A stretch of DNA of 64,000 bases from assembly GCF_963966145.1 (NCBI RefSeq), contig NC_091054.1, forward strand, positions 4,402,001-4,466,000. The letters are read 5' to 3'. Origin of the DNA: Tenebrio molitor (taxonomy: Eukaryota; Arthropoda; Insecta; Coleoptera; Tenebrionidae). Under the pieces are notes generated by a model. That model was not told where the DNA came from. It saw nothing but the letters and a program-made list of their open reading frames with translations, and searched no databases. The translations under genes and the position numbers were made by a program. Positions 39,547-51,300 of this stretch are shown in pieces; within the stretch, counting starts at the first letter, position 1; the number at the start of each line of letters is the position of its first letter.

Positions 39547-40613
39547 CTTGGACGACTTTTTTGTAGTTGTTGATTGTGAATTTATAGGTTATGTCGGCAT
39601 TCCAAATTGCGCAGAGCACGAGTTAATTGTGTTGATCTAGATCAGGAGCTTCGGAATTTTTAAGGAATCAGCGGTAAACTATCGATTTTGAGAAAATTTA
39701 TGGAAAACTACGTTAATCAAAATAAAACCATCAAACAATCTGACAACACTGCATGTTTTGACAGATGACAGGGCGCATTTTTCAAATGTTGCAACATAAT
39801 AATTGCAAATTTATGCAAATAGATTAATGAATGTGTGGCATTAAACTTGTATTTATCTCTGCTACGTATCGATTTGATCTAGATTGTTTTTCTTAGAAAA
39901 ATTGAAATTCCTAATTAATTCTGTACATAATTTTATTTCGTGCTGCAGGGGGATTAGGTGACACATAATAAAATCCGTTATTTACAACTGTTTGTATTTA
40001 TTATTGTATTTATTTATTACTTCCTAGAAAATACAAGTACGGAGAGGGGTACTCCATTCTCCTTAGATTTTATCGCCAAAGTCAACAACTTGGCAATTAT
40101 AAAGAAGGAAAAACATTTCCAGTCGGTCACAAGTTGGAGGATCATTTCGTCCGACGTCTCCTGGATCATTAATATGCATGAAAACATCAAAACAATAATA
40201 AAGCGATTTATGGTTAACGATGCATGTAAATGACTGAAGTTTATGGAGCAATCGCGTGTAATAACAGAAAACACAATGCAGTCCTGCTAGTTAAAAATAA
40301 TGAAAACTGGTGACTCACTCCACGTTCTTTTACGAAGATAAACACACGATCGCGACTTCGTCATCCGCATTTCGAAATGTCAACGCAATTCCTGCAATGT
40401 ACCCACGCGGTGAACCACCTCTAGCATAAATCAAGACAACACCAAACAACGCAGAAAAATCTAAACAATCCATGCATTATTCATCGATCGGAGAAATTGT
40501 CGAGAAAAAACTCGCACCACTTGCTACGCAATTGACCGACGACAAGTGGTGGCGGCGATAAGGTGCGAAAGCTCCCCAAACAGCGCGGCCCCCTCCGCAG
40601 CAAAGCTGGTGTT
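39547..40613. other. Spacer between NFU1 and 4E-BP
   Basis: No gene seen. TTTTGACAGATGACAG near 39757 is a TTTGACA-type motif about 210 bp upstream of NFU1, and a TATCGATT lies near 39679. The remainder is A+T-rich. Confidence 0.4.
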
Positions 40614-40683
40614 TTGTTTACTTTTCAGCAGGAAAGTGGGAGCAATGCACAATTGAAGAGGGGATTCTCTCCTGCTTATATAA
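40614..40683 (+). promoter_or_regulatory. 4E-BP promoter: FOXO core and TATA box
   Basis: TTGTTTAC (40614-40621) is a perfect FOXO/DAF-16 core, 145 bp upstream of the 4E-BP ATG. TATATAA follows at 40677-40683. 4E-BP/Thor is a known direct FOXO target in Drosophila, so a conserved input is plausible. Confidence 0.65.
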
Positions 40684-40758
40684 CTCGAGTCGTCGACGAA
40701 CAATCGTTGCGTTTCCGTCGTTCAGAGCACGCTGTTAAATTTCCACAAGTGCGTGACC

Positions 40759-42063
40759 ATGTCAGCTTCACCGATGGCCCGCCAAGTCACCGAAAGCAAA
40801 ACCATTCCGACGAAAAAAGTCTACTTCAACGACCCCTCCGAGCTGCCCTCGCACTACTCGTCCACCCCTGGAGGCACTCTCTATTCCACCACTCCAGGAG
40901 GTTCGTCTAATTTTACTATTTCAAACAGTAAACACCGACGGGCCTTATCGCCGCGACAAGAGTTCATCGCGTTCGGCTTATGTAATTACGCGAAAACAAA
41001 ACAACACTGCGACGGACTACACGTGGCGAATTTATAATACGACCTTGAGTAAATACTTGTGATAATAGTAAACACGAGGCAGTTCTGGCAAGAGCTGTTT
41101 AATACGCAGTTTCGAAAATTCAATTTGGCGCCAGCTCGAACCATTCCGATTGACGCGAAGAACCCGCTTTGCTCGCCCACCGTGTATATATCCGTTGCAC
41201 CACGTCGGACCAGTTTTCGACACCGCTGACCCAAAACGCTTCATCCAGTCTTGACCAGACGCACGTACTCATTTTTATCTCATTCTGATTAACCCCACAC
41301 CGCTGATTAGTGCCAAGGCTTTGTATTTTTGTGAAAAGCGACTTGTTCTATTTGTGACGAGACGTTTCTTATCTTCCCGTTCTTTGTTTCTTTGTGTGTC
41401 ATCTGCCCACAGCTGCGTTTTGTAATTAGACACCGTCCCCTGGTGTTTTTGCTCGCGCTGTTTATTGTAGCTGGTGCGATAACTTATCAATATAAAAGTC
41501 AGATGATTTAACGTCCAGCAATAAATAACGAGGACCGTGTGGGTTTGCGGCGATGCCTCCTAGACCGGTCGACAGAAGGCGAGATTTTCCACGCGAACAC
41601 AACAAATCGCGTTTTTGCTTGTGTTATGCAAAACAAGCTGATAATGGGGCGCCGAAAGACATTCGAGTTACACAATCTTGCATATTTGCGATCGAAAGAA
41701 CCCAAACATCCTTGGGCGTTGATGAGCCGTGTGACGCGCTCTCCACTCCTCCTCTGATAAGATCTTATCGGCAGACTTCATTGTCTAAAAAGTGACCGCT
41801 TCGCGAGACCGTGCGGGAGACTTTTATTTTTACACCTGATTCGGGTTGCAGGTACGAAAATAGTCTACGAGAAGGCTTTCCTGATGAACTTGCGTAACTC
41901 GCCCATCTCGAAGACGCCCCCCAGTTACGGCATCCCGGACTTTCTAGTCAAGGGGAAGCAGAACCATTGTAACAACCTCCCCAAGAGAAGTCCACCCGCC
42001 AAGAATCGCGCCCCGACCAAGATCGAGGACCATGAGGAACACCAGTTCCAAATCGACATTTAG
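40759..42063 (+). CDS. 4E-BP: eIF4E-binding protein (4E-BP, Thor)
   Basis: Two exons: 40759-40900 and 41852-42063; 117 aa. It has both phosphorylation repeats (TPGGT at 36-40 and 45-49), the eIF4E-binding motif YEKAFLM (53-59, Y-x4-L-hydrophobic), SP and TP sites at 64 and 69, and the TOS motif FQIDI as the last five residues, which recruits TORC1 through Raptor. It blocks cap-dependent translation when not phosphorylated. The intron is about 950 bp. AATAAA at 42349-42354. All functional motifs are intact. Confidence 0.97.
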
Positions 42064-43099
42064 TTCTTAGACTCGTTACTTTTAGTGTGTTTGTCAAGCA
42101 TCGTGAAAGAATTCTCGATCAGTCGCAATGGTGTGTGACGTTATTAAACGATTCACGCTACGATATTATCAATTTAGAATATAATTCGCACATTGTTTTA
42201 TTGTTGCAAAGTTATTAAACGTAGAAAGTACACCTTGATAAATCAATCTACCGAATGATGAGACTGCCGTAAATTACAACGATGGGAACTTATCGACTTC
42301 ACGAATTTATTGTATTTTTTTTTTTGTATTATTTTACACGGTGTTCCTAATAAAAATTTAAAAACAAAACTCGTCGCTTTGTTTGGTTTAAATTTGTTTT
42401 GACAAATGATCAAGGCCACTGGATAAACAATTTTATCTCGACTATTATACACAAAGTCTAAAAAACATCGCAGGAACTCAAGTCAGATAATAAGTTACTC
42501 GTTATCGATTTGATGACGTCACAAAACTTGTGAGTCACTCAGGTTGAGCTTTTGTCTTTTGACGTGTTTGAAATGACAGGTCTTTTCCGATTCGTCGTTT
42601 GAAATTACGTAGAAGTAGTTGTGACCAATCAGAGTCGGCACAGGTGCCATGGCTTCAACAAATTATTCCCACTTACCTTTCTCTCTTATTATTCTGCGAG
42701 GCACTACTTTGTACAAAAACTCTTATCGCACACTTCGCAACGTCTGAGCTTTGTTTTTGTGCGTAATAAACACGTACAAATCCATTAGTAGACTTGACCG
42801 ATCAACAACTGTCACTACAACGACGCCATCTGTACAGAACTACCGATTCGAAACGTCCCAAGAGAATTTTTGGAAAGGTTGGTCCACCCGAGCCGCAATT
42901 AAGTTGTGATAAATTATGCATTTATAAAAACTCATTTCGTTCACCAGACAAGTGGCGACCTTCACCGACGGCATTCCACTTATGCATGTGCTTTCCGATC
43001 CGTTAACCTCGACTCCGTTGACACACAAATCCGCAAGGTGCTAGACTAGAGAGGTGAAGTCCTGATTGATTGACATTTATTTGACTAAATTTAGACAAG
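42064..43099. other. 4E-BP 3' UTR, then spacer with a CRE
   Basis: The first 300 bp fit the 4E-BP 3' UTR. Beyond it, TTATCGATT (42502) and a full palindromic CRE TGACGTCA (42514-42521) lie close together, with TTTTGACGTG near 42556. No gene is seen here; a short + strand ORF at 42794-43006 has no recognisable domain. Confidence 0.45.
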
Positions 43100-44314
43100 T
43101 CAACACTCTCTCGACGCCATATATTTCAACAAATCCACCACTCGACATGCGTAGCCCCATTCGTTGTCGTACCACGCGATCAGCTTGACAAAATTCCTGG
43201 TGAGCGCGACCCCAGCTCCGGCGTCAAAAATCGACGACCTTGAATCCCCTATGATGTCCGAGGAGACGATCTCCTCGTCCGTGTATGCCAGGATCCCGTT
43301 CATGGGTCCGTCGGCGGCCTCCTTCACCTTGCACTTGATCAGGTCGTAATCCGCCGGGGTGTCAAGACTAATCAACTTTGACAATCACTCGTCTCGGTAA
43401 TACTTACACGACGGTCAGGTCCACCATCGAGCCGTCCGGGACCGGGACTCTGGCCGCGATTCCGGTCAGCTTCCCGGCCAAGTCCGGCATGATCTTGCCG
43501 ATGGCCTTGGCGGCTCCGGTGCTCGACGGGATGATGTTCTGGAAGGCGCCGCGCCCGATCCTGTAGTTCTTCTTGGCCGGGCCGTCGAGCGTGTTCTGCG
43601 AGGGAGTGACGGCATGGATCGTGGTCATCAAGCCGCACTCGATTTTGAAGTTCTCGTGGATCACCTTGACCAGAGGGGCCAGACAGTTGGTGGTGCACGA
43701 CGCGTTGGACACCACTTTGAGCTCGTTGCAGTAGTCGTCCTGGTTCACCCCGAACACGAACATGGGCACGTCGTCCTTCGAGGGGTAGGTGAGCAACACG
43801 CGCTCCGCCGTGTCATGAATCAACGCCTGAAACCTAGCACTTAGAGTCCTGACCCTCACGGAACCTGCACTACCGAAGCTTTGTCGTAGCTCTTGTAGAG
43901 TCCGGTCGCGTCCACGACGTACTTGGGGCAGCTCTTGCCCCACGGGATCTTCTCCGGCGCCTTCTCATTAGTGACGTCGATGATTTGCCCTGCAACTCCG
44001 TTTTTCAACTTGTCAAAACATTTCGCAACTTACCGTCAACTTTCAGACAACTCCCTATCACGGTTATGTCGCCCTGGTAGATCCCGTGGGTGGAGTCGTA
44101 CTTGAAGAGGTTGGCCATGTGCTCCGCGCTCAAGTAGGGATCGTTGATGGCCACGACGTGGGGGACGTCTTCGTTCGACGAGCATTTTGCCTGTTGGCGC
44201 AGTCTTACAGAGCGAAAATGCGCAACATTAACTTACTTCTTTGAGCTTTTGGAAACAGCGACGCACGACCAAGCGCCCGATCCTCCCGAAACCGTTTACT
44301 CCGATTTTGACCAT
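43100..44314 (-). CDS. Gapdh: Glyceraldehyde-3-phosphate dehydrogenase, divergent
   Basis: Five exons: 44314-44237, 44190-44034, 43989-43874, 43826-43408 and 43367-43100; 345 aa, about ten residues longer than usual. It has the NAD-binding GVNGFGRIGR (5-14), the active-site SNASCTTNC (Cys161) with His188 in TTIHAV, and SSTGAAKAIGK. It catalyses the NAD-dependent oxidation and phosphorylation of glyceraldehyde-3-phosphate in glycolysis. Several normally invariant stretches differ: DKASALIHDTAERVLLTYPS replaces the usual KGGAKKVIIS region, KKNYRIGR replaces KLWRDGR, and the end is YMASREC. This suggests a paralogue under relaxed or altered constraint, perhaps tissue-specific. AATAAA at 43081-43076. 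Confidence 0.95.
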
Positions 44315-45319
44315 AACGACAACGAAATCTGCCAATTTGAAATGAGCACACTTGTTGCAAAACAAACAAAACACTGCATTTTGGCGAGGGGTGCTATGGA
44401 AGATGCCACCGCGACCTCGCGGGCTAGATATTAACGACTCCGTGAGAGTAGTGTGATTTTTCTTGATTTTCTTGTAGACAAGGTTGTCGCGGCGTTTTTC
44501 TAGGTGTAAAGAGCAAGGCAACAGATCGAATTTATGACGCGATAAAGCGGGTAGTTGAGAGTCGTGACACTGTTACTGTAGGCATCACAGTCTCCCTTCT
44601 TTTGAAAGTCCTTCGATTCTTCGCTCGAGTTGCGAACTGCGCGTTGGTGTTGCAAAGAATCAGCAGCGATCGAGTAGTTTAATACTTTAATCTTTATTCT
44701 ATTATAAAATGTGTTTACATAAAGTTTCAATAACAATAGAGAATATAATTTTTACAGGTTTGAGAAAACATACTAAAACGTTCTGGAAAATATCAGTTGC
44801 ATAAAAGTTCATGCGGTATTTAAAAACAATTGTTACACAACCAACATCACAAAATATATTTTAAAAAATCGCCACCCTCCTGATTCTCCAATTTCGTTAT
44901 AAATAATATCAAACAGAAATTCTCACAATGAAGCAATCGGCACGTCGAGCCCCGACTCGGGGCGCTCGACGCGCTCGTGATTATGGAAAAAGAATATTCT
45001 ACCAATGTTAATACAAAGAAACCAAGTACGTGTCCACTGTTCGACTCGAAAAATTAATTAAATTAAAAAAAAAAGAAACAACTAGCAAACAGCTTTAGCG
45101 CGAATATATTCTAAATAGACAGACATGAACAAATATATATTTTATATACAAAATGGTGTCACACAGCAGAAGACTTGTGCTCACACAAAGCACCAAATGA
45201 CAAAGCAGCCGCACCTTACATTTATCGATTCCACCATTGTTAGGGAATTTCACGATCATTAATTGGCAATACTGCAGAGCCGAAAAGTGCAAGGTTGTGA
45301 AATAAGCTTCCTCAGTCTC
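44315..45319. other. GAPDH promoter and USP7 3' UTR
   Basis: A minus-strand AATAAA at 44698-44693 probably ends the USP7 3' UTR, leaving about 380 bp of GAPDH upstream DNA. A G+C-rich hairpin lies at 44941-44979. Confidence 0.5.
44941..44979. repeat. G+C-rich hairpin in USP7 3' UTR
   Basis: CACGTCGAGC, CCCGACTCGGG and GCGCTCGACG lie in series: an inner CCCGA/TCGGG stem inside a CGTCGAGC/GCTCGACG stem. It stands out in an A+T-rich UTR. Confidence 0.6.
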
Positions 45320-48300
45320 TTAATTGTAAATTTTGATGGCTTTCTCCAAATAATTGAAACGGGATCGCTTCGGGGCCTTGTTCACGTGGTCGAGACCCAA
45401 CCAGGGCTTCGGGCTTCCCGCTGAAACAAACACCGAGCGTCGTCACCCCACCCTTTGACCGCGTTCGTTACTCACCTTGGTTGGGTAGTGGTCTAAAATC
45501 GGCTAAATTCACTATGTACTCGTCATCCTGCAAAACCTGCTGCCTGCCCATGGCGACGATGGAAAACTTGTACTTTTCAAATTCCTTCTCGGGAACTCCT
45601 AATCTCTTCTGGATACGTTCTGCGAAACAAATTGTCGGTCAATTCGTCGCTCGACTCGACCGCTGCGTGTTATCAGTACCTTTGACTTTACTAAACGGCT
45701 CTCCTTGCTTGATTTTCAGCAAGAAAGGCAAGCCGAACGTCGAGAAAACTTCTTTCTGAAAATGCGCGCACGATATGAGCATCTCATCTTCTTGTATGTG
45801 CAACTCGTCTCTTGGCACTTCTTCGATCCTATAAATTTTGGCGGCATTGATTACCAAATGATCTAAAGGCGTGTCTTCTTTGGGACCCATCGCTACTTTA
45901 TTACAACTAACTTCGGTAAACCTGCAACGTCGCACTCATCGAGACCGTCCCTCCGCAACGCTCCCCTCCCCGGGACTCTTACCTCAATTTTCCGGTGCTT
46001 CCCTCACCGAACTCGATTTGTTTCTTGGCCTCCTCCAACAGATCACTTACCGTACCTCTCTTGTTTGGATACAATATAATTTCTTTTTCTTCTAAAACAC
46101 TGGGACCGACATAAATACATTTAAACTGTTTCTTATTTTCTAATTCATTAACGCGAATGCTGAGCTGTTGGTAAAATATTTTTTTAGGCGCCTTAGGTTT
46201 GGAAAAGACTAAGAGATCTTTCAAGGTGCCCTCAAAGGTGCACCTCAAAGGATGTCCAGGGCTGTCTTTGTAACTGGAAGATACGGAACTTTAATTAATT
46301 CGATTAGTTTGTGTGATGCGTTAGCGACACTCGTACTTTTGACATTTGAAAAACTGCAAGAGGTAAGGGTCGGTGCCCACCCTCTGGGCCACGGCCCTCG
46401 CCAATTGATCGTACGTCATCCTCTGCGACAGTTCCATGGTGAAGCCTGGATCGTTCGGTGTGCACTTGTCCACGAATGTCACCTCGACTCGGTAGTACAA
46501 ATCCTTGAAGTAGTCGATGCAGGTCGGCAGGTCTGAGAATTCTTCTCGTTCTTCCTTTTCGAAGAGGATTATGTCGCCGTCCATCAGCTCGTCCAACACC
46601 TAGCGAAAACCCTCCTTCTGAGTACGATTTAAAAGCCTCCAGGGTGCTACCTTGACTTGGCAGCGCACATACTTTTGGCATTGCAGATTTCGATATCGAT
46701 TTACAATTCGAAAAAAATCTCTTGTAATAAATATATCTTATTATAAATACATGCAGTTCTGGAAAGTAACACTGGATACTTTTTGCTGAACTAAAACTTT
46801 TTGTAAAACCAAAAACAAAACAAGAACAGTTATTGAAATTCGGCGCAAGAGTTTATAATTTCTTTTTTTTTTTGTTATAAGTCACGAATTTGAAGCAAAT
46901 AAATTTCAAAAAAAGTGGTTGGAAAGTACAAAATTTATTTATAAATTCGTGATAACGATAAATTGGAAGCAATTTTGATCCACGTTAGAAAATCAACATC
47001 GCTCTTGTTTCCTGACGTTTATTAAATTAATTTTTTTTTTTGACATTTTGCTGAAATATTTGGTATTGTGATAAAGTGAGGAACAAAATTTATAATTGCG
47101 TCATTTAATGTTTTCAAACAAAACGCTCTGACAGGTCAAATTTATTTTTTAATTATCCACCTTATAACATAAAAATTTTACTTATGACGTCATGTAGTTT
47201 TGCACAATGACGTCATCATTGGTTTTTTAAATGACAACCCCCACTTTTTTCTTCTCCTTATGATAGACCTTTCTACTGCCAAAACGTTGAGTTAAAAAAA
47301 TTGTTACATTACATAACAATTTTTTTTGAGAAAATGACAAATTTTACTTAAAAAAAAAAAATTAATTTTGTTCCTTACTTTATCACCACACTGTACCTAT
47401 AACGGATACACCAGCCCATATTCCATAAGTCGCTCAAAACGTAATTTTTCATTAATTAATTTTAGTTAAATATTGCTCCTTTGTGGTCTGGATGTTATTA
47501 ATTGTAAGTAGAAAATCATTTTTAACGAGCGATGCACAGAATTGACATTTGACGCTTGACAGAATTCTAGTGACTACACATGCCAACCGAAACCGATGAC
47601 AACTCAAAATCCCTACTTTTTGCCGGACTAGGCCGGTTTCTGGACGATTTCGAAATCTACAAACTACCAAATTAAGGCCGGAGGCACGAAAAGAAATTTA
47701 ACAAAGAATACAAATCAACATAATGAAGAATCAAATCTAAATAATTTCTGGTAGCGACATTTAAAGCTTCTCAAAGGGCTGTCCGGCGGAGTGACATTTT
47801 TTTTTTATTTTCATTTAATTTTTTTAATATGATCTGCTGCAAAAATAATCACACCGAGGGCATGTCAACTTGTAAATAATGTTCTCGAGCGCGCGGGTGT
47901 TTTGGCAGACCGAAAAAAGACAGAAAAATAAATGCACGAATGTAAAAATACATCAATTATGAAACTTTTCATATTTTTCTTTCAAAATTTTTTCTTCGAT
48001 CAGAATGTTAACAAATTTGAATTTCAACCAACGACGAACACTTGACAGCGAATATTAATGCACCCAAGTGCAATATTCAGCAGTAAAATTTCGAGTGCAC
48101 GTCAAGTTGTCATGCTGGATGATTAACTATCAAAGCGACTGAAATAAAATTTCTTAACAGCTCTCACATTGTGTACCAGTTAATTCCGCTATTGGCGTTG
48201 CCCCTCAAATGCCTCTTCATGTGCGAGCTTTACTTTCCGCCGGACAGCTCTCGCAGTTTCGAAACATAAACCATTCAGTGCACCAATCTGGAATTTTTAT

Positions 48301-51300
48301 TTAACAAATCTTGTTGTACGCTCGCGTAGGTACATATCCATGGCATCATCGCATAGTGTGCTCACAAAAAATAAAGTAGTAGTAAAAGTAAAAATACCAC
48401 AGAACCAAATATCCGTCTCTGCCGAACACCGCATTGCGTATTACTTCCAACAGACAATATTGACATAAAGGCTACGTCTAGTGAGAAGAAAACAAATAAT
48501 CTGTTTGGCATCTTGTTTGGTTCTTACATGCCACTAATTCAACAAAAAAAGGAGATAAAAGTGTATTTTTCTTCAGTAACGGATACTTTTAACTTTCAAA
48601 TTGAAAGACTGAATCAATTTGACAATTTTTTGTTTACTTTCAAACCACTTTCTAAAAATGATTGTTGCTTTTTGTTAGTGAAAAGACCATCTAACGGTAG
48701 AGTAAAATCGTAGGAACTCTTCAACACATCTGACCTGCGATCGATACCTACTCTACTATACCTACTCTCTCTATTTTGCCACTTACCTTCTCCAAGGGCT
48801 CGTTGAAGTTCGTAATTTTTTCGATCATGTTAGGCCGGATCTCTTCGTACAGCACCAGTTCGGTGTCGGGCGGAAAGCCTGCCCTCTCGTTCAACAAGGG
48901 CACCAGTTCGCTCAATTTACTCGTGACCGGCAGATAACTGTGTCCGCAGTAGTGTATCTTCTTCTGTTTGGGATCGTACATTTTGAAAAACAACAAAACA
49001 TCCGTCTCCTTGTCGAAATTCGGCAGCACCGTTTGACCCGAATCGGGCGGCAACAGTTCCAAGAATATGGTCCAGGGGTTCTGGTTCTCCGCCGAATCTA
49101 TGACGGCCTTGTGCGATTCCGCTTCCAGATCCAGCATGCTGGGCCTCATCGTTTGATTGGATCGTTGGCTGAACGGCCACGGCCTTATCTGTTCGGTCGG
49201 ATACTTGAAAGCGTCGGCGAACATGTCCATCATCTCGCTGACCAGCGCCATCTTTTTGATCTTGAAGACGCGGAAGAGGGGCCGTTCGGGATCGTACAGG
49301 TCGTTACCTTGGTGGCCGTCGAAACTGTCTTCGAGGAGGACGTTGATGGTCATGTAGAGGTGGGCCTCGTTGCGCTCCTTCCGCCTCACCTGTTCCATGC
49401 GTTTCTCTTCGGCCAGACGGTCGGCGAGCTCGCTGGGTATGTCCGCATCGGTAACCTGAAGAGAATGCGACGTCAAATTAGCTCGTCTCTGTGTGAAGTC
49501 GTCATTAACAATCGAATCGACGGAACGAAACCCGCGCGAGGCCACCTTAACAAAAACAAAAGAGAGCGAACGAAATGGGTCACATTCCAAAGATAACAGA
49601 GATTAATGCCTCAGCTAAGGCTTGTGGGACGTCTTCTCATTACCCTTCGCATTCACGAAACTGCGCTGACCGACAACTGCTCTTTTTATGACCCCACGCA
49701 CAACAAGCACATTTTTCGCGTTTCATTAATTTTTCTTGAAAAAATCAAGCGCACAATTTGTTTCACGATTAACGAACACATTTCGAACAAAAAAAGTGTT
49801 CCAATATGTGCGAACGATTACGACGCTGTTTGACTAAAAGAATTCGATGCAATAAGAAAGAAACAATCGATGACATTTTGACAGTTTTTCTTCGTCGAGG
49901 TTAACTAATAAAGGGTTGTTTTTCATACTTCGTAGCAGTTTCTTTTTTGGAACCCAACTCGGTTCAGTAAATAAACCTGTCAATCACTCTTTACATTTTT
50001 AGACCAATGGAATAAATCCAAAACTATTGTGCATTTTGGCCAAAGAATTTTGAATTCTGGTAAAAAAGCCATTCAATTTGTATACAAAACGCAACAATAC
50101 CTAATCAATTAAAGCAACTAAATGTGATTGCAGTAACTCTCAAACATAAAAAATTAAAAATTGCGTAATTGCTGGGGACAAATGTCAAAACTGCATGCTC
50201 CCAACCATTTAAAGCAAAAACTTTGCCAATCTTACTTTTTATATCGTAGACGAATAATAATGATTTCGGCTTTTTATATAAATATTGTATGTAAAATTGC
50301 AGTAACTCTTAAAACATGCAAAAACTAGTTGAAAGTAATTCTGCGAACCTTACTGCTTATGTAGTGGACGGATAAGTAACGAAGTGAAGCTCAGAAAATA
50401 ATTTTCTAGTGAACATAACCTTACTTACCCAACTACTAAATTTCTAATTAATAATGTAATCTTTAAAATAGGTTTTTAAATTGTGAACTTCTCACATTTG
50501 GTGCTAGACAACAAAATTAGCAGTTTTAATTTATTGGGAAGTCAAAAAATTCAAAATATCAATCGATACTGTCAATGGTTTAAAAAAATATCATTCTAGG
50601 TATTACATTGTCTACGGCTTCCCTTAAAATAAATAACTTGAAATTCACTTCAACAGAGATTTTTTTAAATTTCCTGAAGGTAATAGCTTTGTGGGAATGA
50701 ATTCTTCGATAATTTACTTCAATGGAAATGGTAAGAAAGCTCGCATCTCCTTTTATAGTTGGTAGCCCTGCCAGTTTTTTTTTTTCGTGTCTGACATTTC
50801 AAAAATTCGTTTCTGTTGGTTAATTTTTTAAAGGTTTACATCATCAAAAATACAAAAACCTGTTTTGTAACTATATTTTGATGTATACTCGAATAAATAA
50901 TAACGTTTTGTATTCTAAATTACATAAAACATTTTGTTTTCGATTAAATTATTTTTGATCTCAACTCTAAATGACAACTACGGTATCTCGATTTTTACAC
51001 ACTAACCAAACTATCTGTCATTTCACCGCACGGAGTGTGTAAAATAACACAAAAATTTTAAGCTTTCAGGAACCTCAAAAAAAAAATGTTAGCTACCGCT
51101 ACCATTGATCCGTTCAGTTTTCAAACATGAACATAATTTAATAGTTTTGGTCTAAAATATTTCTATGGGTCTAAAGTCTGACGACGCCATCTTGTGGGTA
51201 AATCGCAAGCGTGTCAGTTATCGGTATAATAGATAACTTTCTGCCATTTCATTAATCAAATGTCAGTCTTTGACAGGTTTTGCAAAATTATTGGTTACAA

